Shown: positions 34,307 through 42,649 of the stretch, in pieces
Position numbering within the stretch: position 1 is the stretch's first letter
Layout of the letters: each line of letters begins with the position of its first letter
Source of the DNA: an uncultured Rhodospirillaceae bacterium
GTDB taxonomy: Bacteria > Pseudomonadota > Alphaproteobacteria > Rhodospirillales > UBA2165
Length of the DNA stretch: 64,000 bases
Assembly: GCA_913020445.1 (NCBI GenBank)
Contig: CAJWAR010000005.1
Coordinates: 1 to 64,000 of the forward strand
Direction of reading: 5' to 3'
The notes under the pieces: generated by a model
Told to the model about the DNA's origin: nothing
The model's database searches: none
Seen by the model: the letters and a program-made list of their open reading frames with translations, nothing else
Position numbers and translations under genes: made by a program

Positions 34307-34319
34307 TACCTCCTATATT
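34291..34319 (+). promoter_or_regulatory. sigma-70 promoter of the toxin-antitoxin pair
   Basis: Consensus -35 TTGACA (34291-34296) and -10 TATATT (34314-34319) with a 17-bp spacer. The first ATG is at 34335, so the predicted transcript would have only about 8-10 nt before the start codon and no Shine-Dalgarno sequence, suggesting leaderless or near-leaderless translation of the first gene. Confidence 0.75.
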
Positions 34320-34334
34320 TCGGCGGCGTGTGTG

Positions 34335-34562
34335 ATGGCGCGTAAACGTCATCCTAATAAAGAGATTGAAGCTGCTATCACCTATGCAGAGACAGCGGAA
34401 TGGCGCACCATCTCTGCCGGTAAATCAGCGCATTGTTGGGGAAAACTTTATTGCAAGGAAGCGAGTCGCGAAGGCTGCAAATTGTCGATCTGGTCAACGC
34501 CCAGAAATGCCTCCGATCACGCCAAGCAAATTAGACAGCGAGTTTTAAAATGCCCTCATTGA
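34335..34562 (+). CDS. HicA-like small basic protein, putative toxin
   Basis: A 75-residue protein rich in Lys, Arg, Trp and His. The layout 'HPNKEIEAAITYAETAEWRTI', then 'SAHCWGKLYC', then 'SIWSTPRNASDHAKQIRQRV' resembles a family of HicA-like double-stranded-RNA-binding-fold toxins, with His and Cys as possible catalytic or metal residues. It overlaps the following HTH gene by 13 bp, as typical toxin-antitoxin pairs do. Start chosen at ATG 34335 (a GTG precedes it at 34332). Function is inferred from family and context only. Confidence 0.6.
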   Translation: MARKRHPNKEIEAAITYAETAEWRTISAGKSAHCWGKLYCKEASREGCKLSIWSTPRNASDHAKQIRQRVLKCPH

Positions 34563-35110
34563 GACAAGATTATCCCAATTCTCATTCATTTAGTTTGGTG
34601 TTGGACGGTGTCGATATAGAAGCCGATGATTTCGAAGACTGCTTTTTTGAAGCTGGCTGCGACGATGCTTTAATAGCCGTTATCAAAGAAACGGTGATTT
34701 TGGATTTTGATCGCGCGGCAAAAAATCTCATTCATGCCATCGCATCTGCGGTAAAAGATGTTCAATCCACGGGCGCTCGGGTCATTCGAGTGGAGCCAGA
34801 CCCTTTGGTCAGTGTGTCAGATATTGCCGAACGCATTGATGCTTCGCGCCAAGCCGTCTCACTCTGGACACTCGGCAAACGCGGTCCCGGGAAATTTCCA
34901 GCGCCTGTCGTCAGGGTCAATTCAGATACACCTTTGTGGGATTGGACCGGCGTCGCAAGATGGCTTTATATAAATGATAAACTTGACGACCCGGGAATGA
35001 TCGTCAAGGCCGCGATTGTCAGCTACGCCAATAACGCTATCGCTTATGCTGGCAGCACGAAACCCAACCAATTTGCACCGCTTGCTGAATTTGCAAATCT
35101 TCAGCAATAA
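34550..35110 (+). CDS. HTH-domain protein, putative antitoxin of the HicA-like pair
   Basis: A 186-residue protein. The N-terminal half ('SFSLVLDGVDIEADDFEDCFFEAGCDDALIAV') resembles a small alpha/beta domain. Residues about 85-125 ('VSVSDIAERIDASRQAVSLWTLGKRGPGKFP') read as a helix-turn-helix that would bind the palindrome at 34289-34306. The C-terminal 60 residues are helical. It starts within the last codons of the toxin-like gene. Autorepression of the pair is the simplest reading. No signal peptide. Confidence 0.65.
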   Translation: MPSLRQDYPNSHSFSLVLDGVDIEADDFEDCFFEAGCDDALIAVIKETVILDFDRAAKNLIHAIASAVKDVQSTGARVIRVEPDPLVSVSDIAERIDASRQAVSLWTLGKRGPGKFPAPVVRVNSDTPLWDWTGVARWLYINDKLDDPGMIVKAAIVSYANNAIAYAGSTKPNQFAPLAEFANLQQ

Positions 35111-35145
35111 AAAAAGCCGGTCCCCATCGAGACCGGCTTTTATTT
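35111..35145. terminator. bidirectional rho-independent terminator
   Basis: Arms AAAAGCCGGTC (35112-35122) and GACCGGCTTTT (35131-35141) with an 8-nt loop, A-run on the left and T-run on the right. It ends both the plus-strand toxin-antitoxin transcript and the minus-strand binding-protein transcript. Confidence 0.92.
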
Positions 35146-35160
35146 CGTCACGACCGAACG

Positions 35161-36465
35161 TTAAGAGATCGGCTTGAAGCTTCCTTGGGTCGGAATATTT
35201 GTCGCACCCTTATTATTAACGACATGCATATCGTATTTATGTTTAGCGCCTTTAACCCATTGGCCACCGACCAATTGCGTTTTGGAAACATTTTTGACCG
35301 GCTTGCCGGACCAATTCACATTACCAACGACCGAGTTGTAATTGGTCGAGGTAATCGCACTGAGAATTGATTTCGGACTGTTGACATCTTTGGTCCGCTT
35401 CAACACGTCCAGCGCCACTTCAAACAAGGCATGGCGGAAACCGAGCGGCTGGGTCCATTGCTTGCCGGTCGACTTTTCGTAATTAGCCGCCAGTTGCTGC
35501 GATGAGACACCGGTCAGGCTGGATTTAAACGGATGATTGGGCGTCCACCAAACTTCGGAAGACAAGCCAACGCCACGATCACCGAGAGCTTCAACTGAAG
35601 CCGGGAACAGCAATGCTTTACCAATGGTGACGATTTTCGGCTTAAAGCCTTGTTGCGCCGCCTGGGTCCAGAACGTCGTGAAATCCGGCGGAATCATATT
35701 ACCGCTGACAATCTCGACATTGGCCTTTTTAAAGGCCGAAATTTGCGCCGAGAAATCATCCGTCGGCGCCTGATAGCGGCCTGGATCAATCAGTTTATAG
35801 CCATTGGCTTTGAGCGCCGGCGGGAAACCAAATTTTTTGTCCGACCAGGCGTTACCGTCGGCGTCGTTGGGCCACAAGGCACCCAGCACTTTATTGGTCG
35901 GCATCGAGTTCCACATATTAAAGAACACGCCGATGACGTCTTCGAGACCCCAGAAGAAGTGATAGGTCCAGTCAAAGCCTTTGGCGGGATTACCGCCGCG
36001 ACCAAAGAAATACGGCTGCCATGGACAGTCGGTCGTCACACACGGCACTTCGTTAACTTCCGCCTGATCGGCAGCTGGGTTGGTGGTGTCGGGCGTACCG
36101 GCGGCCAGCAACAGATCCACTTTATCTTTTAAAATAAGCTGAGCCGACACATCAGCGCAGCGGTTCGGGTTGGATTGCGTATCTTTGACAATGATCTCGA
36201 CCGGATGAACCGCGCCGCCAATTTTGACACCGTTTTTGACGGTGCGCCGAATATCGGCAACAACATAGTCATCGGCTTCAGCGAAAGATGCCAATGGCCC
36301 CGATTTTGGGCTGACATAGCCGAGCTTGATCGGACGTCCCGCCGCATAGGCCAGGCCCGAGCGTAATATAGCCGGCGCCGCAACAGCAGTCGCGCCAACG
36401 GCACTCATCGTTTGGACGAATCGACGGCGTGTTATATTTGTTTTTTTGATTTTGTTATCTGACAT
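35161..36465 (-). CDS. Tat-exported ABC-type substrate-binding protein (Peripla_BP_6)
   Basis: A 434-residue periplasmic binding protein of the branched-chain amino acid/amide family. The twin-arginine signal 'TRRRFVQTMSAVGATAVAAPAILR' is clear; the mature protein starts near 'AAGRPIKLGYVSPKSGPLASFAEADDYVV'. Related proteins bind amino acids, urea, amides or aromatic acids. No permease or ATPase genes are adjacent, so it must work with subunits encoded elsewhere. It follows the small cupin gene on the same strand with a 54-bp gap, so they are probably co-transcribed and next to the aromatic locus; an aromatic acid ligand is possible but unproven. Confidence 0.9.
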   Translation of the reverse strand: MSDNKIKKTNITRRRFVQTMSAVGATAVAAPAILRSGLAYAAGRPIKLGYVSPKSGPLASFAEADDYVVADIRRTVKNGVKIGGAVHPVEIIVKDTQSNPNRCADVSAQLILKDKVDLLLAAGTPDTTNPAADQAEVNEVPCVTTDCPWQPYFFGRGGNPAKGFDWTYHFFWGLEDVIGVFFNMWNSMPTNKVLGALWPNDADGNAWSDKKFGFPPALKANGYKLIDPGRYQAPTDDFSAQISAFKKANVEIVSGNMIPPDFTTFWTQAAQQGFKPKIVTIGKALLFPASVEALGDRGVGLSSEVWWTPNHPFKSSLTGVSSQQLAANYEKSTGKQWTQPLGFRHALFEVALDVLKRTKDVNSPKSILSAITSTNYNSVVGNVNWSGKPVKNVSKTQLVGGQWVKGAKHKYDMHVVNNKGATNIPTQGSFKPIS

Positions 36466-36519
36466 AATTATTCTCCCTTGAGTGATTTTATTAAGTAAAA
36501 AAAATTTAATTTTTTATTT

Positions 36520-36861
36520 TTATTTCGGTGGATACGGCATGATCACTAGGATCGTGGCAATTTTATTGGTATTGTTGATAATCGAGCGGCCTTCACCCGG
36601 TTCCAAATAAATTGAATCCAGATTTTCTAATGTCGCCTCACCATCATCGGTTTTGATCGTTATCGCGCCACCAACGCAGACATAGACTTTTTCCAATGGC
36701 GTTGCGGTGTGAGTGGTGCCACCTCCCGGCAGAAAATAAGAAAGCCCAACCCAAAAGTTTTCAGCATCGCTGGCGTCATGGCCTTGCAAGCGGAATCCTT
36801 TCATATCGAAATGACCGCCGGCCTCATAGGCCTCAACATCGCTTAAGCGATTAACTTTCAT
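36520..36861 (-). CDS. small single-cupin protein
   Basis: A 113-residue one-domain cupin. 'GLSYFLPGGGTTHTATPLEKVYVCVGGAITIKTDD' and 'DSIYLEPGEGRSIINNT' give the two cupin motifs, with a metal-binding His in 'THTATPLEKVY'. Small cupins often act as isomerases, lyases or ligand-binding proteins in sugar and aromatic pathways. It is divergent from the transhydroxylase-like gene; a 252-bp control region with several palindromes separates them. Its co-localisation with the aromatic genes suggests a role in the same pathway. Confidence 0.85.
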   Translation of the reverse strand: MKVNRLSDVEAYEAGGHFDMKGFRLQGHDASDAENFWVGLSYFLPGGGTTHTATPLEKVYVCVGGAITIKTDDGEATLENLDSIYLEPGEGRSIINNTNKIATILVIMPYPPK

Positions 36862-36884
36862 GGTGCTCCTCCCTAAATATTTTA

Positions 36885-36905
36885 GTGTATCATTAGACGA
36901 TACAC
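36885..36905. promoter_or_regulatory. palindromic site GTGTATC-N7-GATACAC
   Basis: Perfect 7-bp arms (36885-36891, 36899-36905) around ATTAGAC, just upstream of the cupin start and in the shared divergent control region. Shape fits a GntR-type or similar dimeric operator. Regulator unknown. Confidence 0.5.
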
Positions 36906-36943
36906 ATACTTCGTTAGATGGTTAAGACTACCGAGATTCCATT

Positions 36944-36964
36944 TTGACGTCAACTGTGATCACA
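36944..36964. promoter_or_regulatory. two adjacent perfect 10-bp palindromes
   Basis: TTGACGTCAA (36944-36953) and TGTGATCACA (36955-36964) lie back to back. The second resembles CRP half-sites but has no 6-bp spacer, so it is not a standard CRP box. They add to the dense dyads of this control region. Confidence 0.45.
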
Positions 36965-36979
36965 TTCTGGTTACCAACA

Positions 36980-37000
36980 AAATCCCATAATATGAGATTT
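36980..37000. promoter_or_regulatory. palindromic operator candidate AAATCCCAT-N3-ATGAGATTT
   Basis: Arms of 9 bp with one mismatch around AAT, 114 bp upstream of the transhydroxylase-like start. Same pattern as at 133-153 (AAATCCCAT-N3-RTGRGATTT). Two occurrences in the window suggest a real regulator site. Confidence 0.55.
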
Positions 37001-37113
37001 GTGTTTACATCTGGAAATAGCCGGATACAATCAATTTAAATCAAATAATAGCTTGAAAACACCGTCTTGGTGGGCGAGGGTTTTCATCGCTTTGTTCATC
37101 GGAGAAAATAATT

Positions 37114-40100
37114 ATGGGCTCTTTAATGTTCTCACTCATGCTGTTTGGCTTGAGGCTGCTAATTTGGATGCAAACTATGCGCTACCAAGCGTTTCGCGAC
37201 CGGCTGAAGGAGAAAAATTTTACTGCCCAAATGAAAACCAAAGACAATTCCGTAGGCCGCTGGTTTAAGTTTCAAGATGGCAAAGTCACGTCCGGCAGCG
37301 GTATCAAATCCGACGCCGACATTACCTTGACCTTTAAAACCTCCGAGATTGCCGTCCGGCTCCTGATGCCGCCGATTGATCAGCTTGAGCAAATCAATGC
37401 GATGAAGGACTTTTTGCTCAGCTTGGAAGGCCCGGATGAGCTGACCTCCTGGTTTACCCAAACTGTAATGATGACCCAAACAGTCGGCTGGAAATACGGC
37501 GTCGATATGGGCGGTGGCGTGACCCGCTTTGCCAATATGACCAATGGCGGCCCGGTCTTTTTGTATGTCAAAGACAACAAGCTTATCCGCATTACGCCAA
37601 TCGACTTTGATGAAAACGATCCCGAACCTTGGACGATTGAGGCGCGCGGCAAAACCTTTAAGCCACCGCGCAAAACCACGCTGGCGCCGCACGGCATGAA
37701 CTGGAAAAGCATGCTCAATTCACCGGACCGGTTGCTTTATCCAATGAAGCGGGTCGACTTTGATCCCAATGGTGAGCGTAACCCGCAAAATCGCGGCATT
37801 TCAGGCTATGAGCGGATCAGCTGGGATGAAGCACTCGATATGGTCGCCGGAGAGATTAAGCGCATCAAAAAAGAACACGGGCCTGGCGCCATCGCCAATT
37901 CACACGGCTCGCATCATACCTGGGGCAATGTCGGCTACTATTTGAGTGCTGATTTTAAATTCATCAATGCGGTCGGCATGACCCGCGTCTTGCATAATCC
38001 AGATAGTTGGGAAGGCTGGTATTGGGGCGCCTCCCATCATTGGGGCGGCTCGTTGCGCGTCGGCCAGACGGAGACCTACGGCACCGTTGAAGATTTGCTC
38101 AAAGAAGCTGAAATGGTCGTTTTCTGGTCGAGTAACCCAGAAGGTACCAGCGGCGCTTATGGCTCGCTTGAAGGCACGGTGCGGCGCAAATGGCTGAAAG
38201 AGCTCGACATCGATATTGTCCATATCGATCCTTATTACAATGATTCAGCCCAGTTCCTCGGCGGCAAATGGCTGGCCCCCAAACCGGCCTCATCGCCCGC
38301 GCTGGCGATGGCGATCGCCAATGTCTGGATCGAGGAAGACCTCTACGACAAAGACTATGTCAGAGACCGCACGACCGGTTTCGACAAGTGGCACGACTAT
38401 ATTATGGGTAAAGAAGACGGCATCGCCAAAACCCCCGAATGGGCCGAACCGGAAACCGATCTTAAAGCCAAAGAAATCCGGGCGCTTGCCCGCAAATGGG
38501 GCAACCGCAAAGTTTATCTTGCTGCCGGCGGCTGGGGTAACGGTCACGGCGGGGCCTGCCGCAATCAAACCGGCATTCAGTGGTCGCGCTCATTGGTTTG
38601 CCTGATGGCCATGCAGGGTCTCGGTAAGCCTGGTGTTAATATGGGCAATCTGCAATGGGGCACACCGGTTGACACCAATTTCTATTTCCCCGGCTATGCC
38701 GAAGGCGGCATGTCCGGCGATCTTCATCATACCGCAATGTCGGTTGAGCTTTACCAGCGGATGCCGCAACTGCCGAGCATGAATACTGTCGAGCAAGCGA
38801 TCCCCCGGCTCTGGCTGCCGGAAGCCATTATTGACGGCAAGGCCGAAGGCTACGCCTGGGATGGCAAAAGCATCGAAGCCCAGTTCAATAAAATATCCTA
38901 TCCAAAACCCGGCTACTCGCCGGTTAAGATGCTCTATAAAATCGGCGGCTCTTTGATCAGCACGATGGCGGATTCCAATCGCCATGTGAAAATGTATCAA
39001 TCGGAGAATCTGGAGTTCTGCGTCAGCCAGGCGATCTGGCATGAGGGCGAATCAAAGTTTGCAGATATAATTCTGCCGGCCTGCACCAATTTTGAGCGCC
39101 CTGACATCAGCGAGTGGGCGGCCCTCGGCGGCTATGCCTTCCATGGTCAGACCCAACTCAACAGCCGGGTAGCGATCTTCCAGCATCAAGCTATTCAGCC
39201 GATGGGTGAATCCAAATCCGATTATGTGATATTCTCGGAAATCTGTGAGCGCTTGGGATTAAGCGCGTACTTCACCGAAGGCATCTCCGAGCTTGATTGG
39301 GCAAAACGCATGTTTGATGGCTCTGACCTGCCGCAGATTATTTCGTGGAAAGATTTTATCCGCAAAGGCTATGTTGTCATCCCGCCAGAACAACCAGAGC
39401 TGCGCGATCCGGTATCCTGGAACTGGTACTATGAAGACCGCAAAAAAGACGTGCCGGAACCGATGCCACTGCCATCCGACTACAAGGATGAATACCTCAA
39501 GGGTATCCAGACCCAATCTGGCAAGATCGAGTTCGAGGCTTCAAGTCTGAAGCGCTTCGATGCCAATGACCCCGAACGGCCACCCGTCGTTAAATACAAT
39601 AATCCGTACGGTGGTGCCGAAGCAGAGAAATATCCGTTGCGTATGATAACCCCGCATCCGCGCTTCTCCTTCCATACCCAAGGCGACGCTAAAGATTCGT
39701 TTGTCAACAACATCAAAGACCACCGGGTCGAAGTCGACGGTTATTATTATTGGATCATCCGGATCAATGCAGAGGATGCGGCGGAACGCGGCATTAAGAT
39801 GCATGATTTGGTCAAAGTCCATAATGATCAGGGTGCCGTCGTTTGCGCTGCTCTGGTCACCCAGCGATTACCTCGCGGCGCGACGCATGGCTATGAATCC
39901 TGCGCCATCTATGAGCCGCTCGGCGAGCCGGGCAACTCGGTTGATCGCGGCGGTATCTTAAATTTGTTGACGCCAAAGAAATCTCAAATTAAGAAAGGCC
40001 ACTCGATGGGCAATTCAACCGCCCTGGTCGAGATTGAATTGTGGGATGGCAAAGCTGAACACGACGTCACCTCCAGCATAGCTGCACCGGAAAAAGAACC

Positions 40101-40116
40101 GGTTCCGGCGGAATAA
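37114..40116 (+). CDS. molybdopterin enzyme related to transhydroxylase/resorcinol hydroxylase large subunit, with SCP2-like N-terminal fusion
   Basis: A 1000-residue DMSO-reductase-family enzyme. From about residue 135 it follows the Pelobacter acidigallici pyrogallol-phloroglucinol transhydroxylase alpha subunit closely: '[18 protein letters not shown]', '[10 protein letters not shown]', 'NPDSWEGW', '[10 protein letters not shown]', '[12 protein letters not shown]' and 'GNSVDRGG'. The Mo-ligand Ser (Ser298, equivalent to Ser175) and the pocket residues His267, Tyr275, Asp297 and Trp299 are kept (His144, Tyr152, Asp174, Trp176 there), but the Cys near 557 is Leu671. This suggests a related ring hydroxylation with a different substrate, like resorcinol hydroxylase. 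Residues 1-22 form a hydrophobic, helix-like stretch, and about 25-125 resemble an SCP2/sterol-carrier domain, absent from the known enzymes. No Tat signal is visible. The beta subunit gene follows 18 bp later. Confidence 0.88.
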   Translation: MGSLMFSLMLFGLRLLIWMQTMRYQAFRDRLKEKNFTAQMKTKDNSVGRWFKFQDGKVTSGSGIKSDADITLTFKTSEIAVRLLMPPIDQLEQINAMKDFLLSLEGPDELTSWFTQTVMMTQTVGWKYGVDMGGGVTRFANMTNGGPVFLYVKDNKLIRITPIDFDENDPEPWTIEARGKTFKPPRKTTLAPHGMNWKSMLNSPDRLLYPMKRVDFDPNGERNPQNRGISGYERISWDEALDMVAGEIKRIKKEHGPGAIANSHGSHHTWGNVGYYLSADFKFINAVGMTRVLHNPDSWEGWYWGASHHWGGSLRVGQTETYGTVEDLLKEAEMVVFWSSNPEGTSGAYGSLEGTVRRKWLKELDIDIVHIDPYYNDSAQFLGGKWLAPKPASSPALAMAIANVWIEEDLYDKDYVRDRTTGFDKWHDYIMGKEDGIAKTPEWAEPETDLKAKEIRALARKWGNRKVYLAAGGWGNGHGGACRNQTGIQWSRSLVCLMAMQGLGKPGVNMGNLQWGTPVDTNFYFPGYAEGGMSGDLHHTAMSVELYQRMPQLPSMNTVEQAIPRLWLPEAIIDGKAEGYAWDGKSIEAQFNKISYPKPGYSPVKMLYKIGGSLISTMADSNRHVKMYQSENLEFCVSQAIWHEGESKFADIILPACTNFERPDISEWAALGGYAFHGQTQLNSRVAIFQHQAIQPMGESKSDYVIFSEICERLGLSAYFTEGISELDWAKRMFDGSDLPQIISWKDFIRKGYVVIPPEQPELRDPVSWNWYYEDRKKDVPEPMPLPSDYKDEYLKGIQTQSGKIEFEASSLKRFDANDPERPPVVKYNNPYGGAEAEKYPLRMITPHPRFSFHTQGDAKDSFVNNIKDHRVEVDGYYYWIIRINAEDAAERGIKMHDLVKVHNDQGAVVCAALVTQRLPRGATHGYESCAIYEPLGEPGNSVDRGGILNLLTPKKSQIKKGHSMGNSTALVEIELWDGKAEHDVTSSIAAPEKEPVPAE

Positions 40117-40134
40117 GAAAAGGAGAATACAAAA

Positions 40135-40974
40135 ATGTCTAAATGGAACCTGATCATCGATCTTGAGAACTGCACCAATTGCAACATGTGTGTGCTCGCC
40201 TGTCAGGATGAGCATGTCGATAACACTTTCCCGGGCTACGCTGAAGAAATGCCGAAACATGGCTCACGCTGGATTGAAATAATGCGCAAAGAACGCGGCC
40301 AGGCGCCGATGATCGACGTCGCTTATTTGCCCGTGATGTGCCAGCATTGTGACGACGCTCCCTGCATTAAAGCAGCTGAAAATGATGCTATTTCTAAACG
40401 CGACGACGGCATTGTCATCATTGACCCCGTTAAAGCCAAAGGGCAAAAACAGCTCGTCGAAAGCTGTCCATATGGCGCCATCTGGTGGAACGATGATCTG
40501 CAATTGCCGCAGCATTGGATATTTGATGCCCATCTGCTGGATGACGGCTGGAAACAACCGCGTGCCGCTTCAGTCTGCGCCACCGAAGCTATTTTCGCCA
40601 AGAAAGTCGATGATGCTGAAATGGCCAAGATTGCCGAGGCGGAAGGCCTCGAAGTATTGAGCCCAGAGCACGGCACCAAACCGCGGGTCTATTACAAAAA
40701 TCTCTATCGCTACAATAAATGCTTCATTGGCGGCAGTGTGGCGGCAGAGAATAACGGCACGGCTGATTGCGTCAAAGATGCCAGCGTCAAACTGCTTAAG
40801 GGCTCTGACGTCATCGCCGAAGCAACCACCGATGTCTTTGGTGATTTTAAGTTTGATAGACTGGACGAAAACAGCGGCGGCTACAAAGTCGAAATCACCG
40901 CCGATGGCTTTGGACCAAAATCCGTCGATGTCGAACTTGGCGAGAGTGTGACGTTGGGTGATATATATCTGTAG
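40135..40974 (+). CDS. iron-sulfur beta subunit of the transhydroxylase-like enzyme
   Basis: A 279-residue electron-transfer subunit. The N-terminal ferredoxin-like region has 'CTNCNMCVLACQ', 'CQHCDDAPCIKAAE' and further Cys in 'VESCPYGAIW' and 'ASVCATEAIF', arranged for several [4Fe-4S] clusters; the fourth ligand expected after 'DDAPC' is missing (Ala-Glu instead of Cys-Pro), as is known for some subunits with fewer clusters. Residues about 205-279 form a beta-sandwich like the Cna-B/carboxypeptidase-regulatory domain ('VKLLKGSDVIAEATTDVFGDFKFDRL'), also found in the transhydroxylase beta subunit. RBS AAGGAGA. With the large subunit it makes a complete alpha-beta enzyme. Confidence 0.9.
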   Translation: MSKWNLIIDLENCTNCNMCVLACQDEHVDNTFPGYAEEMPKHGSRWIEIMRKERGQAPMIDVAYLPVMCQHCDDAPCIKAAENDAISKRDDGIVIIDPVKAKGQKQLVESCPYGAIWWNDDLQLPQHWIFDAHLLDDGWKQPRAASVCATEAIFAKKVDDAEMAKIAEAEGLEVLSPEHGTKPRVYYKNLYRYNKCFIGGSVAAENNGTADCVKDASVKLLKGSDVIAEATTDVFGDFKFDRLDENSGGYKVEITADGFGPKSVDVELGESVTLGDIYL

Positions 40975-41042
40975 CAAAACTACCGTTTTATTTGGTTAGT
41001 CCGCTCAACATTCAATCGATATCTGCCTAACCACCTGGAAAA

Positions 41043-41056
41043 TTGACCAGGATCAA
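41043..41056. promoter_or_regulatory. FNR/FixK-like box TTGACCAGGATCAA
   Basis: Matches the TTGAT-N4-ATCAA anaerobox at 9 of 10 defined positions (C for T at position 5). It lies 94 bp before the OYE-type gene start and 69-82 bp after the beta subunit stop, a suitable position for activation at low oxygen. A Crp/Fnr-type protein without an obvious Fe-S motif is encoded at 55635 in this window, but FNR itself is not seen. Confidence 0.6.
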
Positions 41057-41149
41057 TGTGCGCTAAATGCTGCTGCATAGAATTAATCTGCAGCGAATTA
41101 AGCGGAGCATATCTGCGCTCGCCCATAGGTCTTGCGAAGGATGGTTGAT

Positions 41150-42592
41150 ATGAAATTATTTGAGCCCCTGGATATAAATGGCATGATTATTCCCAATCGG
41201 GTTCTCGTGCCAGCCATGGTGACGCGCTTATCCGGTGAGGACGGTCTCGTAAATGATGACATCATGGATCGTTATGTCCGCTACGCTGAAGGGAACGTTG
41301 GGCTAATCGTCGTCGAAGCCATGGCTATCCACGGCGCGAATGCCGGGCCCCTGCTGCGTATTTCGGATGATAAATTTATTCCCGGCCACACCGAACTCGC
41401 GAAACGGGTTCATGACACGTCAGATTCGAAAGTGGTGCCGCAAATTATTCATTTTATGAAAATCGCGCGTTCCGGTTGGCGCCAAACACCCGATATGCTG
41501 TCGCCCGGGGATATTGACCAGATCATCGATGAGTTTGGCGACGCCGCCTACCGAGCTCGGCAATCGGGTTACGATGGCATCGAACTGCATGCTGCTCACG
41601 CCTATACTCTGGCCCAGTTTCTGTCCGCTCTCAACCCCCGGCGTGACGATTACAATGGCCGCACCCTTGAGGGACGGTTACACATCATTGGCAGAGTGAT
41701 GGCCAATGTGCGGCGCAAGGTGGGTAACGACTATCCGGTCGGCATCCGTATCCTGGCGGACGAATACGTGCGCGATGGCCATACGATCACTGATTCAAAG
41801 CTGATCTCCCTGCGGCTGGCGCAATTGGGTTGCGACTACATTTCCTTATCGGTTGGCGGTAAATTTGACGATGCCGTACACACACCTGGCGAAATTCTGC
41901 ACGGTTACTCGGGCTATTCCGGCGATCGCTGCATGCCAGGCGCAAATTATCCGGACTTACTGCACGTTCATTTGGCCGATGAGATCAAATCCTTTATCAA
42001 TTCAAAAGGCTATAGTACACCGATCGTCACCGCCGGTAAGATATCCAAACCGGAACACGCCAAAATGGTCATCGCGGAAGGCAAGGCGGATATCGTCGGC
42101 ATTGCCCGGGGCCTTCTAGCCGACGCAGATTGGGTAACCAAAGTGCGCGATGGCCGGGAAGACCGAATTGTCCATTGCACCTATTGTAATGTCTGCAAGG
42201 AATTGGACGGCGCCCATAAAGAAGTCCATTGCTTCCTTTGGCCCAAACACGCCCGCCAAGCTCCACCCGATAAAATGGCAAGCGACGTTCCGACCTGGGG
42301 TAATGATGCTGGTGACTTGAATGCCGAATGGCAGGATAGCGTTGTCACATTGAAATGGTCAAAAGCGGAAGGAAATGTTTCCGGCTATGACGTATATCGC
42401 GCTGACGATAACGGCGAAGTCAGAATTATCGACGCGGTTAAAGGCACCCGTGTTGTAGACCGCGCAGTTTTGGCCGGTATGTCCTATCGATATTATGTCC
42501 GTGCCTATGATAGTGCCGGCGGCGCGAGCGTACCGTCCGGGAGCGTTCAGATCGATCCAGCGATACCAGATTATGCCAATGAGGTAGCCTGA
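41150..42592 (+). CDS. Old Yellow Enzyme-family NADH:flavin oxidoreductase with C-terminal fibronectin-III-like domain
   Basis: A 480-residue protein. Residues 1-365 form an FMN-binding OYE/2,4-dienoyl-CoA reductase-like barrel ('HAAHAYTLAQFLSALNPRRDDYNG', 'VTAGKISKPEHAKMVIAEGKADIVGIARGLLAD') with a [4Fe-4S] motif 'CTYCNVCKELDG' plus a later Cys near residue 343-360. Residues about 383-475 are a fibronectin-III-like beta-sandwich ('VTLKWSKAEGNVSGYDVYRADD', 'GMSYRYYVRAYDSAGGAS'). This fusion is unusual for the family. Start ATG 41150 behind GAAGG (two upstream starts at 41132 and 41141 are possible). It probably reduces a double bond in an aromatic-derived intermediate. Confidence 0.85.
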   Translation: MKLFEPLDINGMIIPNRVLVPAMVTRLSGEDGLVNDDIMDRYVRYAEGNVGLIVVEAMAIHGANAGPLLRISDDKFIPGHTELAKRVHDTSDSKVVPQIIHFMKIARSGWRQTPDMLSPGDIDQIIDEFGDAAYRARQSGYDGIELHAAHAYTLAQFLSALNPRRDDYNGRTLEGRLHIIGRVMANVRRKVGNDYPVGIRILADEYVRDGHTITDSKLISLRLAQLGCDYISLSVGGKFDDAVHTPGEILHGYSGYSGDRCMPGANYPDLLHVHLADEIKSFINSKGYSTPIVTAGKISKPEHAKMVIAEGKADIVGIARGLLADADWVTKVRDGREDRIVHCTYCNVCKELDGAHKEVHCFLWPKHARQAPPDKMASDVPTWGNDAGDLNAEWQDSVVTLKWSKAEGNVSGYDVYRADDNGEVRIIDAVKGTRVVDRAVLAGMSYRYYVRAYDSAGGASVPSGSVQIDPAIPDYANEVA

Positions 42593-42649
42593 AAAAACTC
42601 CTATAGATCTGGCACAAAATCAATTTAGATGGCTAATTTAGGCTCAGAA

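Noticed and set aside
36955-36964. TGTGATCACA as a CRP binding site
   Set aside because: CRP sites need TGTGA-N6-TCACA; here the halves are fused without spacer, so it is recorded only as a palindrome.
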